DNA from: Pseudomonas fluorescens NCIMB 11764
GTDB taxonomy: Bacteria; Pseudomonadota; Gammaproteobacteria; Pseudomonadales; Pseudomonadaceae
Length of the DNA stretch: 64,000 nt
Reading direction: 5' to 3'
Assembly: GCF_000293885.2 (NCBI RefSeq)
Contig: NZ_CP010945.1
Span: 6,344,001 to 6,408,000, forward strand
Both the position numbers and the translations under genes were made by a program. Positions within the stretch are counted from its first letter, which is position 1, and every line of letters begins with the position of its first letter. Of this stretch, positions 45,742 through 54,876 are shown one piece after another. The notes beneath the pieces were generated by a model. The model was not told the DNA's origin. It did not search any database and saw nothing but the letters and a program-made list of their open reading frames with translations.

Positions 45742-47865
45742 GTGTCGTTTGGCTCTGCTTCACCCCACTCGCCGCTGCTTCTGGCGCTGATCGTCAGCCC
45801 GCCATTGCTGGCCGACGACCTGTTTCTCGACAGTGAGCCACTGCCGCAGGTACTGACGGCTACGCGCCTGAAACAGTCGCCAGCCGCGGTGCCGGGGAGC
45901 ATGACGGTGATCGACAGCGAACTGATCAACGCCAGCGGCGCCCGGGACATCAGCGAGTTGCTACGCCTGGTGCCAGGAATGATGGTCGGCAACATCACCG
46001 GCAATCAGGCCGCCGTGAATTACCACGGCACCAACGCCAGCGAAGCGCGGCGCATGCAGGTGCTGATCGATGGCCGTTCGGTGTATCGCGCCGGCCTGGC
46101 CACAGTGGACTGGAGTGACATTCCGGTGGCCATGGAAGACATCGAGCGCATCGAAGTCTTCCGCGGCCCGAACACCGTCAGCTATGGCGCCAATGCGCTG
46201 ATGGCGGTGGTCAATATCATCACCCGCAATCCGGCCGACAGCCACGGCACGCGGTTGAAGGTCACCCGCGGTCAGCGCGGTATCGACGATTTTTACGCCA
46301 GTCAGGGCGTGGGTTGGGACGGTGGCGACATGCGCCTTTCGTTATCCGGCCAGCAGGACGATGGCTTCGACTCAGACCGCAAAGGCGCCGATTATCGCGA
46401 CAGCCGTCGCCTGAACCGCTTCAACCTCGCCGTCAGCCAGACACTCAACGAACAGCAAAGCATCGACTGGCAGTTAAATGCCAAGGACGGGAGCAATCAG
46501 CGGCCTTATACCTACCGCCCGGTGTTCTCGGGGATTACCGCCGCCGGGAACAATTCCGACGTCGTTGCCAAAGACTACGCCGGCTCCTTGCGCTGGAACC
46601 TAGACCTCAATCCCGATCACAGTCTTTATATTCAAGGCTCGGCCCAGCACTGGGATCGGCAGCAAACCTGGCGCGCCTGCGACGCCGAAGTCTCGTTCAG
46701 CCCCGAACTGACCGAGCTCTGGCAGCTCAACCCGAATTACACCGAACGCCTGGCACGCAACATCGAGCGCTACCTCGGTCCCGGCGCACCGACCGGCACG
46801 GCGGCGGAGCAAGCCCTGGCCAATCAAGTGCTGGACCAGTGGCGAAACGGCGCCCGGCGAACCCTGTGCGGCGACATTGACCAAAGCACCCGTGAATCGC
46901 GCTACGACCTCGAGCTGCAAGACACCCTCAGCCTGTCCGACAGTCTGCGACTGGTCAGCGGCCTGAACTATCGTTACGACCGGGCCGATTCCGAGACCTA
47001 TTTCAATGGCACGCTCGACGACACTACGTGGCGCGCATTCGGCCAACTCGAGTGGCGAGCGACCGAACACTGGTTGTTGCAGGGCGGTGCGATGTTCGAA
47101 GACACGCAATTGACCGGCAGTTCGCTGACCCCGCGGGTGGCGGTCAACTACCTGATCACTCCGCGCCACGGTTTGCGCGCGGTGTATTCGGAAGCCATTC
47201 GTTCACCGGACATGTTCGAGAACAACGTCAACTGGAGTTACCGGGTGACCAACCTGCAACCCGCCGCCTATGGCCAGAACAGCGCCCGTTACTTCGTCAG
47301 GACCCGCGGCCCCGGCAACCTTGAGCAGGAACACATGCGCTCCAGAGAACTGGGCTACAACGGCTTCTTCGCCGAGTGGGGACTGGCGGTGGACGTGAAG
47401 GTGTTCCACGACGAGATCACCGGCATGATCAGCGAGCCGTTGCGCAACAATCAGTACATCGCCAGCAACGCCAACAGCTCGCGCTTCACCGGGGCGGAAA
47501 CCCAGCTCGACTGGCACCTCGGCAGTGCCGACCGACTGCGCCTGACCTACGCCTGCGTCGATGCCCAGGCGAGCAATCCGCTGGATGCGCAACAGACCGC
47601 GCGCAACAGTGGCTCCGCCGGCTGGCTGCGCAACTGGGGCCACGGCTGGAACAGCGCACTCTTCTATTATGGTGACGACGCGCTCAACGGCTATCGCTTC
47701 GAACGGGTCGACACACGCATCGCCAAACGCATCGGCCTGGGCAAGGCCAGCCTGGAACTGGCCGGTGTGCTCCAGCAACGTCTCGACAATCAACCCATCA
47801 CGTTCGTCGATAACAACTACGACCAGCGACGGGTGATGTACTTCAGCGCGGAGCTGGTGTTCTAG
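45742..47865 (+). CDS. TonB-dependent outer-membrane receptor
   Basis: A 707-residue receptor. An N-terminal signal precedes a plug domain (QVLTATRLKQSPAAVPGSMTV; RIEVFRGPNTVSYGANAL) and a beta-barrel ending in a C-terminal Phe (YFSAELVF), the BAM recognition end. The GTG start at 45742 has AAGGA upstream. No N-terminal signalling extension is seen, so it is not an ECF-type transducer. It is the first gene of a three-gene operon with a periplasmic binding protein and a hybrid kinase, joined by adjacent stop and start codons (TAGATG at 47863). Ligand unknown. Confidence 0.9.
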   Translation: MSFGSASPHSPLLLALIVSPPLLADDLFLDSEPLPQVLTATRLKQSPAAVPGSMTVIDSELINASGARDISELLRLVPGMMVGNITGNQAAVNYHGTNASEARRMQVLIDGRSVYRAGLATVDWSDIPVAMEDIERIEVFRGPNTVSYGANALMAVVNIITRNPADSHGTRLKVTRGQRGIDDFYASQGVGWDGGDMRLSLSGQQDDGFDSDRKGADYRDSRRLNRFNLAVSQTLNEQQSIDWQLNAKDGSNQRPYTYRPVFSGITAAGNNSDVVAKDYAGSLRWNLDLNPDHSLYIQGSAQHWDRQQTWRACDAEVSFSPELTELWQLNPNYTERLARNIERYLGPGAPTGTAAEQALANQVLDQWRNGARRTLCGDIDQSTRESRYDLELQDTLSLSDSLRLVSGLNYRYDRADSETYFNGTLDDTTWRAFGQLEWRATEHWLLQGGAMFEDTQLTGSSLTPRVAVNYLITPRHGLRAVYSEAIRSPDMFENNVNWSYRVTNLQPAAYGQNSARYFVRTRGPGNLEQEHMRSRELGYNGFFAEWGLAVDVKVFHDEITGMISEPLRNNQYIASNANSSRFTGAETQLDWHLGSADRLRLTYACVDAQASNPLDAQQTARNSGSAGWLRNWGHGWNSALFYYGDDALNGYRFERVDTRIAKRIGLGKASLELAGVLQQRLDNQPITFVDNNYDQRRVMYFSAELVF

Positions 47866-48798
47866 ATGCCGCGGTGTCCGTCGCGCAAGACGCCAATCCT
47901 TGGCCGCCTGTTGGCCGGGTTGTGCCTGGTGTTTGCCGGTGGGCTGGTGAGCCTGTCGGTCAGCGCCGAGGACATTCTGCTGACCGGTGCCGACGACAGC
48001 CCCGGCATGCAGGCGTTCGCGACGGTCCTCGGGGAATTGCGCCCTGGCGACACGGTGCGCTTCCAGCCATTGGCCGGTCTGCCGGCACCGAGCAAATTGC
48101 CGACCGGCATTCGTTTGATCCTGCTGGATCTGCCCAGCCTCGACTGGCGCCTGCAAGAGCCCCAGGGTCCGGCGACGCTGGTGCTGCGCATCAGTCGTCT
48201 GCAAGCCCGTCAACGCCTGGGCACTGCCCTGCCAGCCCGTTTAAGTCTGCTCTGGAGTGATCCGCCGCCTGATCGGCAACTGCGCCTGGCCCAAATCCTG
48301 CTGCCCCAGGCCAGACGAATCGGCGTGCTGTACGACAACCATAGCGAGTTTCTTCTGAATGAACTGCGCCAGGCGGCTCAACCGCTTGGCCTCGAAATTG
48401 TCACCGAACGCTGGGACAACACTAATGACAGCCGCCCCTTGCAAGCCTTGCTGAAAAACAGCGACGTGTTGCTGGGCCTCGATGATCCCGACCTGTATAA
48501 CCCCAAAACCGCAAAAAACCTGCTGCTCAGCAGCTACGCACGGCAAACCGCGCTGATCGGCCCGAACGCCGGCTTCGTCAAGGCCGGAAGCCTGGCCAGC
48601 AGCTACAGCGACCAGAGTGACTGGCTGGCGATTCTCGACGAACTGCTCGACCAGCCACCGGCCACCTGGCCACGCACGCATTATGCCAATCGCTTCAAAG
48701 TCTTGAGTAACCCTCAAGTGGCTCGTTCATTAGGCATTGAACAGATCAATGAAGCGTTGGTCGCAACACAGTTGGCCGAAGGAGAAAGCCGCCCATGA
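47866..48798 (+). CDS. ABC_sub_bind-type periplasmic binding protein
   Basis: A 310-residue protein with an N-terminal signal (residues about 13-35, [21 protein letters not shown]) and a two-lobe binding fold resembling the ABC_sub_bind family ([20 protein letters not shown]). No ABC permease or ATPase is nearby, so it may act as a sensor partner rather than a transporter part. Its end overlaps the start of the kinase gene by four bases (ATGA). Confidence 0.82.
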   Translation: MPRCPSRKTPILGRLLAGLCLVFAGGLVSLSVSAEDILLTGADDSPGMQAFATVLGELRPGDTVRFQPLAGLPAPSKLPTGIRLILLDLPSLDWRLQEPQGPATLVLRISRLQARQRLGTALPARLSLLWSDPPPDRQLRLAQILLPQARRIGVLYDNHSEFLLNELRQAAQPLGLEIVTERWDNTNDSRPLQALLKNSDVLLGLDDPDLYNPKTAKNLLLSSYARQTALIGPNAGFVKAGSLASSYSDQSDWLAILDELLDQPPATWPRTHYANRFKVLSNPQVARSLGIEQINEALVATQLAEGESRP

Positions 48799-50696
48799 CT
48801 TTCCATCGTCGCTGGGACATCAATACCCGCACCCAGATCATCAGCCTCGGCCCTGCCCTGCTGCTGACCTTGCTGCTGATCAGCTTCTTCACCTTCGTGC
48901 GGATCCAGGACTTGCGTCAGGAGCTCAACCACACCGGTCAACTGATTGCCAACCAACTGGCGCCGGCCGCCGAATACGGGGTGATTTCGGGTAACAACGA
49001 GGTGCTCGAAAGTCTGCTCAAGGCCACCCTGGCCACGCCCAATGTGCGCTTTCTGGAAGTGCAGGACAGCGCCAACCGGATTCTGGTGTACGTCGAGCAC
49101 CCGTCGGAAACCCACACCCGCTCGCAACAGGTCGAAGTGTTCCAGGCGCCGGTGCGCTTGCAACGGATCGCGCTGCACAATGACTTCTTCCAGGGCGCCA
49201 ACGCCGCCAGCACCGCCCCCGCCGAGGATTATCTGGGGCGGGTGATCGTCGGTCTGTCGAATGACGCCTTCAACAAGCGCCAACAGGAAATCCTGTTCAA
49301 GGCCGGCGTCCTTGCGCTGTTCGCTCTGTTATTTACCTTCCTGATCGCCCGACGCCTGGCCGGCAGCCTGTCGCAGCCGATCCGCGATATCGGCAACGCG
49401 GTCAAGGCGATCCAGAGCGGTGACTACAAGACGCCACTGCCGATTGTCGACGACACCGAGCTGGGCGCGCTTTCGCAGCACATCAACAACCTCGCCAGCG
49501 GTCTCGAACAGGCCAGTCGTGAACAGCATCAGGCCATGGCGCAGTTGATCCAGACCCGCGAAGAAGCGGAAAAGGCCAACAACGCCAAATCCGATTTCCT
49601 GGCGATGATGAGCCACGAACTGCGCACACCGATGAATGGCGTGCTCGGTATGCTGCAATTGCTGGAAACCACCGAGATGACCGAAGAGCAGGTCGAGTAC
49701 GCGGCGCTGGCTTCGGAGTCCACCGAACACCTGCTCAAAGTCATCAACGACATTCTCGACTTCTCGCGCATCGAGCGTTCGGAACTGGAGCTGGAACACA
49801 TTCCGTTCAATCTGGCGGACTTGATCAGCAGTTGCGCCCAGTCGTTCCAGCACAGCGCCTTGCAACGCGGGCTCGATCTGACGTTGCTGATCCCCGAAGA
49901 CATGCGTGCGTTGCAGGTTCAGGGCGACCCGACGCGGATCCGGCAGATCCTGGTGAACCTGGTGGGCAATGCGCTGAAGTTCACCGAACAGGGCCGCGTC
50001 ACCATCGAACCGCAATGGCAGTCGCTGGATCACGAATTGTTGTGGTTCACCTGCACTGTGCGCGACAGCGGAATTGGCATCCCGGCCGAAAGCCTGGAAT
50101 TGATGTTCAATGCGTTTCAGCAAGCCGACAGTTCTATTTCAAGGCGTTACGGCGGCACCGGACTGGGACTGCCGATTGCCCGCACCCTGGCGGAACGCAT
50201 GGGCGGCACCTTGCGCGCCCAGAGCGAGGAAGGTCGCGGCTCGGCGTTCACCCTGGAAATCCCGCTGGCGCTCTATAAACAGACGCTGCCGGTGCGCACG
50301 CCACGCGCGCAGTCCGGCAGTGGCGATGGCGAAGGCCGCAATGTGCTGCTGGTCGAGGACAATCCGGTCAACCAGACCGTCGTCGAAGCCATGTTGCGCA
50401 GCCTGGGCTTTACTGTCAGCGTCGCCACCGACGGCGCTCAGGCGGTACGCAGCGCCGAAAGCCTGATCTTCGAAGCCATTCTCATGGATTGCCGACTGCC
50501 GATCATCGATGGCTACGAAGCCACCCGACAGATTCGCCAACTGCCCGGTTGCACCGACCTTCCGATCATTGCGCTGACCGCCAACGCCTTGCAGGGCGAC
50601 CGTGAAGCCTGTCTATCAGCGGGAATGAACGATTACCTGGCCAAGCCGTTCAAACGCACGGATTTGCAGCAAATTCTGCAGCGATGGGTGCAGTAG
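48795..50696 (+). CDS. Hybrid sensor histidine kinase
   Basis: A 633-residue inner-membrane kinase: TM1 about 14-36, a roughly 130-residue periplasmic domain, TM2 about 170-190, HAMP, HisKA with His274 ([14 protein letters not shown]), HATPase ([16 protein letters not shown]) and a receiver domain with Asp565 ([16 protein letters not shown]). There is no HPt domain, so phosphotransfer to an outside HPt or regulator is expected. The periplasmic domain resembles that of GacS only in general style. Third gene of the receptor operon; it probably senses the ligand bound by the preceding protein. Confidence 0.92.
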   Translation: MTFHRRWDINTRTQIISLGPALLLTLLLISFFTFVRIQDLRQELNHTGQLIANQLAPAAEYGVISGNNEVLESLLKATLATPNVRFLEVQDSANRILVYVEHPSETHTRSQQVEVFQAPVRLQRIALHNDFFQGANAASTAPAEDYLGRVIVGLSNDAFNKRQQEILFKAGVLALFALLFTFLIARRLAGSLSQPIRDIGNAVKAIQSGDYKTPLPIVDDTELGALSQHINNLASGLEQASREQHQAMAQLIQTREEAEKANNAKSDFLAMMSHELRTPMNGVLGMLQLLETTEMTEEQVEYAALASESTEHLLKVINDILDFSRIERSELELEHIPFNLADLISSCAQSFQHSALQRGLDLTLLIPEDMRALQVQGDPTRIRQILVNLVGNALKFTEQGRVTIEPQWQSLDHELLWFTCTVRDSGIGIPAESLELMFNAFQQADSSISRRYGGTGLGLPIARTLAERMGGTLRAQSEEGRGSAFTLEIPLALYKQTLPVRTPRAQSGSGDGEGRNVLLVEDNPVNQTVVEAMLRSLGFTVSVATDGAQAVRSAESLIFEAILMDCRLPIIDGYEATRQIRQLPGCTDLPIIALTANALQGDREACLSAGMNDYLAKPFKRTDLQQILQRWVQ

Positions 50697-50795
50697 TGCA
50701 GGCCTTTCGACCATCTGCGACTGGCGTGAAAGGCGAAAGTGCGGCAGTCTTAGGCACCCGAACAGGCCCGAAAAGGGGCTTGAATAAAAATTTCA

Positions 50796-50809
50796 GTGCA
50801 CAAGTGTAC
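50796..50809. promoter_or_regulatory. Candidate operator upstream of fabA
   Basis: GTGCACAAGTGTAC is an imperfect palindrome (10 of 14 positions symmetric) 135 bases before fabA, in an AT-rich stretch (50780-50820) after the kinase stop. In P. aeruginosa DesT regulates fabAB and this could be such a site, but I cannot match it to a known consensus with confidence. Confidence 0.25.
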
Positions 50810-50943
50810 ATTCATGTCCTTGGTGCTGTGACTTTCACCACAACGCAATAGTCTATGAGTAGGCTGCTGACTCGAGGCATGAACGCTTCGATCGGCCGGG
50901 AAGATTTGCCCCACCTGCCGCATGGGACTATTGAGGAGCTCGC

Positions 50944-51459
50944 ATGACCAAACAAAACGCCTTTACTCGGGAAGACCTGCTGCGCTGCAGTCGCGGTGAG
51001 CTGTTCGGCCCGGGTAACGCGCAACTGCCCGCCCCGAACATGCTGATGGTGGACCGCATCACCCTGATCAGCGAAGAAGGCGGCAAGTACGGCAAAGGTG
51101 AATTGGTCGCCGAGCTGGATATCACTCCGGATCTGTGGTTTTTCGCCTGTCACTTCGAAGGTGACCCGGTGATGCCAGGCTGCCTCGGCCTCGACGCCAT
51201 GTGGCAACTGGTCGGCTTCTTCCTCGGCTGGCAAGGCCTGCCAGGCCGCGGCCGCGCCCTGGGTTCGGGCGAAGTGAAGTTCTTTGGTCAGGTTCTGCCG
51301 ACCGCGAAGAAAGTGACCTATAACATTCATATCAAGCGCGTCCTCAAAGGCAAGCTGAACCTGGCCATCGCCGATGGTTCGGTGACTGTCGACGGTCGCG
51401 AGATCTACACCGCCGAAGGCCTTCGGGTCGGCGTTTTCACCTCCACTGACAACTTCTAA
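50944..51459 (+). CDS. fabA: 3-hydroxydecanoyl-ACP dehydratase/isomerase FabA
   Basis: A 171-residue hotdog enzyme that dehydrates 3-hydroxydecanoyl-ACP and isomerises it to cis-3-decenoyl-ACP, the branch point for unsaturated fatty acids. Catalytic His70 and Asp84 are present ([15 protein letters not shown]). Eleven bases separate it from fabB; the two are one operon. Confidence 0.98.
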   Translation: MTKQNAFTREDLLRCSRGELFGPGNAQLPAPNMLMVDRITLISEEGGKYGKGELVAELDITPDLWFFACHFEGDPVMPGCLGLDAMWQLVGFFLGWQGLPGRGRALGSGEVKFFGQVLPTAKKVTYNIHIKRVLKGKLNLAIADGSVTVDGREIYTAEGLRVGVFTSTDNF

Positions 51460-51470
51460 GGGTTATCCGC

Positions 51471-52691
51471 ATGCGCCGCGTCGTTATCACTGGTCTGGGC
51501 ATCGTTTCGTGCCTGGGCAATGACAAAGAGACCGTCTCCGCTAACCTGCGTGCAAGTCGCCCTGGCATCCGGTTCAACCCGGAATATGCCGAAATGGGTC
51601 TGCGTAGCCAGGTTTCCGGCTCCATTGACCTTCCCCTCGAGGAGCTGATCGATCGCAAGATCTATCGCTTCGTCGGCCATGCGGCGGCTTACGCCTACCT
51701 GGCCATGAAAGACGCCATCGCCGACTCCGGTCTGACCGATGAGCAAGTCTCCAACCCGCGTACCGGCCTGATCGCCGGTTCCGGTGGCGCCTCCACGCTG
51801 AACCAGATGGAAGCGCTGGACATCCTGCGCGAGAAAGGCGTGAAACGCGTTGGCCCATACCGTGTAACTCGGACCATGAGCAGCACTGTTTCCGCGTGCC
51901 TGGCCACCCCGTTCAAGATCAAGGGCCTGAACTACTCCATCGCTTCTGCCTGCGCCACCAGTGCTCACTGCATCGGTACCGCCATGGAACAGATCCAGAT
52001 GGGCAAGCAGGACATCGTGTTCGCCGGCGGCGGTGAAGAAGAGCATTGGAGCCAGTCGTTCCTGTTCGACGCCATGGGCGCACTGTCCAGCCAGTACAAC
52101 GAAACCCCGGAAAAAGCTTCCCGTGCCTACGACGCCAAGCGTGACGGTTTTGTCATCGCCGGCGGCGGCGGCATGGTCGTGGTCGAAGAGCTGGAACACG
52201 CTCTGGCCCGCGGCGCGAAGATCTACGCGGAAATCGTTGGCTACGGCGCGACTTCCGACGGCTACGACATGGTCGCCCCAAGCGGCGAAGGCGCCATCCG
52301 CTGCATGCAGATGGCCATGTCCACCGTTGACGCACCGATCGACTACCTGAACACCCACGGCACTTCGACTCCGGTCGGCGACGTTGCGGAAATGAAAGGT
52401 GTGCGTGAAGTGTTTGGCGACAAGGCCCCGGCCATCAGCTCCACCAAGAGCCTGTCGGGTCACTCCCTGGGCGCCGCCGGCGTTCACGAAGCGATCTACT
52501 GCATGCTGATGATGGAAGGCAACTTCATGGCGGGTTCCGCCAACATCGACGAACTGGACCCGGAAGTGGCAGACATGCCGATCCTGACCAAGACTCGCGA
52601 AGACGTTGCCTTCAACACCGTGATGAGCAACAGCTTCGGTTTCGGTGGCACCAACGCGACCTTGGTACTGCAGCGCTGGCAGGGTAAATAA
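51471..52691 (+). CDS. fabB: 3-oxoacyl-ACP synthase I FabB
   Basis: A 406-residue condensing enzyme that elongates the unsaturated fatty acyl-ACP made by FabA. The catalytic Cys161 ([12 protein letters not shown]) and two histidines ([15 protein letters not shown]) are visible. Normal length. Followed by a strong terminator. Confidence 0.98.
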   Translation: MRRVVITGLGIVSCLGNDKETVSANLRASRPGIRFNPEYAEMGLRSQVSGSIDLPLEELIDRKIYRFVGHAAAYAYLAMKDAIADSGLTDEQVSNPRTGLIAGSGGASTLNQMEALDILREKGVKRVGPYRVTRTMSSTVSACLATPFKIKGLNYSIASACATSAHCIGTAMEQIQMGKQDIVFAGGGEEEHWSQSFLFDAMGALSSQYNETPEKASRAYDAKRDGFVIAGGGGMVVVEELEHALARGAKIYAEIVGYGATSDGYDMVAPSGEGAIRCMQMAMSTVDAPIDYLNTHGTSTPVGDVAEMKGVREVFGDKAPAISSTKSLSGHSLGAAGVHEAIYCMLMMEGNFMAGSANIDELDPEVADMPILTKTREDVAFNTVMSNSFGFGGTNATLVLQRWQGK

Positions 52692-52712
52692 CACCCCGCC
52701 TACGCCGCACAT

Positions 52713-52748
52713 AAAAACGCCCCGACTGGTTCGGGGCGTTTTTTTTTG
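52713..52748 (+). terminator. Rho-independent terminator after fabB
   Basis: Stem AACGCCCCGA / TCGGGGCGTT with a 5-base loop and a run of nine T. Confidence 0.95.
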
Positions 52749-52776
52749 CTCAAAAATTGGCCAACACACAGAACCC

Positions 52777-52866
52777 TGTTGGAGCGAGCCTGCTCGCGAT
52801 GACGGCATCACATTCGCCATTCCCGTATGAACAAGACCGCTATCGCGAGCAGGCTCGCTCCCACAG
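52777..52866. repeat. REP pair in inverted orientation
   Basis: REP units at 52777-52803 (TTGGAGCGAGCCTGCTCGCG) and 52842-52866 (opposite orientation), in the gap after fabB. Confidence 0.85.
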
Positions 52867-53091
52867 GTTTTGTGTGAAGCCAGGCATTTTCCTCAATGGA
52901 AACATGAAGCTTTTGTCATGAAACTCAGCGCCCTGCGACCGAATGCCGCGTATTACGCGGGCTGCAGGACTTTCTTCATTTTTGCAAAAATCCGTTACCA
53001 AACTCTGTCGTTTACTTAGCAAGCTAACCAAACATATAACAGAGTCCTGCACACGCCTTGCTGCAGATATCACAGAGATTGGAGCTAGCAG
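52867..53091 (+). promoter_or_regulatory. Long leader region of the 62-aa gene
   Basis: This stretch has no gene. It holds a short hairpin CCGCGT / ACGCGG at 52946-52960, and a second symmetric segment TTAGC-AA-GCTAA near 53013-53024, about 70 bases before the start. Candidate promoter elements are not clear. The ribosome binding site is GGAG at about 53080. Confidence 0.35.
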
Positions 53092-53280
53092 ATGACTGTA
53101 AAAGTAACTGAACGCGACGATTCACATAAGTCCCACGAAGGCGTAGCCGCCGGTATCCGGATCTGGGACGTGCACCAACAAGACTTGCTGGTGGGCATGT
53201 TCCACTCCGAAACCGATGCCCACAGCTACAAGGCCGAACTGGAAAAACTGGAGCAGCAACGAGCGCTCCGATCCGCATAA
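53092..53280 (+). CDS. Conserved small hypothetical protein (62 aa)
   Basis: A 62-residue acidic protein with no membrane segment, beginning MTVKVTERDDSHKSHEGVAA. It has a good ribosome binding site (GGAGCTAGCAG), a long leader upstream and a terminator behind it, all signs of a real transcribed gene. I recognise it only as a small conserved Pseudomonas protein; function unknown. Confidence 0.75.
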   Translation: MTVKVTERDDSHKSHEGVAAGIRIWDVHQQDLLVGMFHSETDAHSYKAELEKLEQQRALRSA

Positions 53281-53299
53281 GCAATGACAGCATTGAAAA

Positions 53300-53332
53300 C
53301 GACAAACCCCGCCATGAGCGGGGTTTGTCGTT
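53300..53332. terminator. Bidirectional terminator
   Basis: Stem CGACAAACCCCGC / GCGGGGTTTGTCG with a 5-base loop, lying between the 62-aa gene (rightward) and the DUF2058 gene (leftward). T-run is weak (TTG), so efficiency is uncertain. Confidence 0.7.
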
Positions 53333-53350
53333 GTGGCAGCCGTTAACTGC

Positions 53351-53893
53351 TTACCACATCAGATCATCAGGAATCTGATAGGCCGCATATGGATCGTCTT
53401 CAGCCGCCGCTTCTTCGGTTTGCACGTTCAGCTGCACGATGCGTTGCGGATCGCGCTCCTGGATCTTCAGGGCCGCCTCACGGGGGATTACTTCGTAACC
53501 GCCAGCATGGTGCACGATCGCCAGCGAGCCGTTGCTGAGCTTGTTGCGCATCAACGTGTTGACGCAAAGGCGCTTGACCTTCTTGTCGTCGACGAAGTTG
53601 TAGTAGTCCTCGGTGGTCAGCTTCGGCAGGCGCGAGACTTCGATCAATTGCTTGACCTGCGCGGCACGGGCCTTGGCCTCGGCCTTCTCCTGCTGCTGGC
53701 GGTTCAGCTCCTGGTCGCGCTTTACCTTTTCGGCCATGGCTTCCTGGGCCGCACGCTGCTGGGAATCATCGAGTTCGATCTGGCCTTTATGGGCCAGGCG
53801 CTGTTGTTTCTGCTTCTCTTTGCCGACCTGTTTGGCCTGCTTTTGGTTGACCAGCCCTGCCTTTAGCAACTGGTCGCGAAGGGAAATGCTCAT
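53351..53893 (-). CDS. DUF2058 domain-containing protein (YaiL-like)
   Basis: A 180-residue, highly charged protein with a long lysine/glutamine-rich coiled-coil N-terminal half (residues about 15-85) and a conserved C-terminal domain (LCVNTLMRNKLSNGSLAIV; YEVIPREAALKIQERDP). This is the DUF2058/YaiL family; the function is unknown, with nucleoprotein or polysome association suggested in name only. It lies downstream of mazG in the same direction. Confidence 0.88.
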   Translation of the reverse strand: MSISLRDQLLKAGLVNQKQAKQVGKEKQKQQRLAHKGQIELDDSQQRAAQEAMAEKVKRDQELNRQQQEKAEAKARAAQVKQLIEVSRLPKLTTEDYYNFVDDKKVKRLCVNTLMRNKLSNGSLAIVHHAGGYEVIPREAALKIQERDPQRIVQLNVQTEEAAAEDDPYAAYQIPDDLMW

Positions 53894-53921
53894 GGTGCTT
53901 ATTTCTCACTTAGGCCACTGC

Positions 53922-54755
53922 TCATCCGCAGCTGGGCAAATTCTTTTCCTGACGTTTGGCTTCGCCCCACAAGGCGTCCAACTCTTCAAGGGTGCAATCT
54001 TCTATGGGACGGTGGGTGTCGCGCAATGCCTGTTCGATAAAACGGAAGCGTCTTTCAAATTTGCTGTTGGCGCCGCGCAAGGCGGTTTCCGGATCGACTT
54101 TAAGATGACGCGCCAGATTGACCACGGAGAACAGCAAGTCGCCGACCTCATCGGCAATCGCTGCCGAGTCATTGTCGGCCATCGCTTCGAGCACTTCATC
54201 GAGCTCTTCGCGGACCTTGTCCAGCACCGGCAAGGCGTCCGGCCAGTCGAAACCGACCTGCCCTGCGCGCTTCTGCAACTTGGCGGATCGGGATAACGCC
54301 GGCAGCGCGGCGGGTACATCATCGAGCAAGGACAACTGTTCCGGCGCCGCGGATTTCTCGGCGCGCTCTTCGGCCTTGATCTCTTCCCAGCGCCGTTTGA
54401 CCTGTTCCTCACTCAGTCGCGGAACGTCCAGCGGCGCGTACAGATCGCCTGTGGGGAACACGTGGGGATGACGACGGATCAGCTTGCGGGTGATGCTGTC
54501 GATGACACCGGCGAATTCGAAGCGCCCTTCTTCCCGGGCCAGTTGGCTGTAATAAACCACCTGGAACAGCAAATCGCCCAGCTCACCCTGCAGGTGATCG
54601 AAGTCGCCGCGCTCGATGGCGTCGGCAACTTCGTAGGCTTCCTCAAGGGTGTGCGGGACGATGGTCGCGTAGGTTTGCTTGATGTCCCACGGGCAGCCGA
54701 ACTGCGGATCGCGCAGTTGGTTCATCAGGTGCAGCAAATCTTCAAGGCCGTACAT
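53922..54755 (-). CDS. mazG: Nucleoside triphosphate pyrophosphohydrolase MazG
   Basis: A 277-residue protein with two MazG folds; the first has EEAYEVADAIERGDFDHLQGELGDLLFQV, seen here as the metal-binding EExxE and ExxD patterns, and the second the similar EELDEVLEAMADND. It hydrolyses NTPs and dampens ppGpp-related effects, and it follows relA here as it does in E. coli. Start at 54755 or 54758. Confidence 0.95.
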   Translation of the reverse strand: MYGLEDLLHLMNQLRDPQFGCPWDIKQTYATIVPHTLEEAYEVADAIERGDFDHLQGELGDLLFQVVYYSQLAREEGRFEFAGVIDSITRKLIRRHPHVFPTGDLYAPLDVPRLSEEQVKRRWEEIKAEERAEKSAAPEQLSLLDDVPAALPALSRSAKLQKRAGQVGFDWPDALPVLDKVREELDEVLEAMADNDSAAIADEVGDLLFSVVNLARHLKVDPETALRGANSKFERRFRFIEQALRDTHRPIEDCTLEELDALWGEAKRQEKNLPSCG

Positions 54756-54778
54756 CATTTATCTCTCACCACAAAACC

Positions 54779-54866
54779 TGTGGGAGCTGGCCTGCCAGCG
54801 ATGGCATCACCTCGACTCTACTGAAAGACCGAGGTGCCTGCATCGCTGGCAGGCCAGCTCCCACAC
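54779..54866. repeat. REP pair in inverted orientation
   Basis: REP units at 54779-54803 (TGTGGGAGCTGGCCTGCCAG) and 54841-54866 (opposite), between the mazG start and the relA stop. Confidence 0.85.
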
Positions 54867-54876
54867 GGGGGCATCT

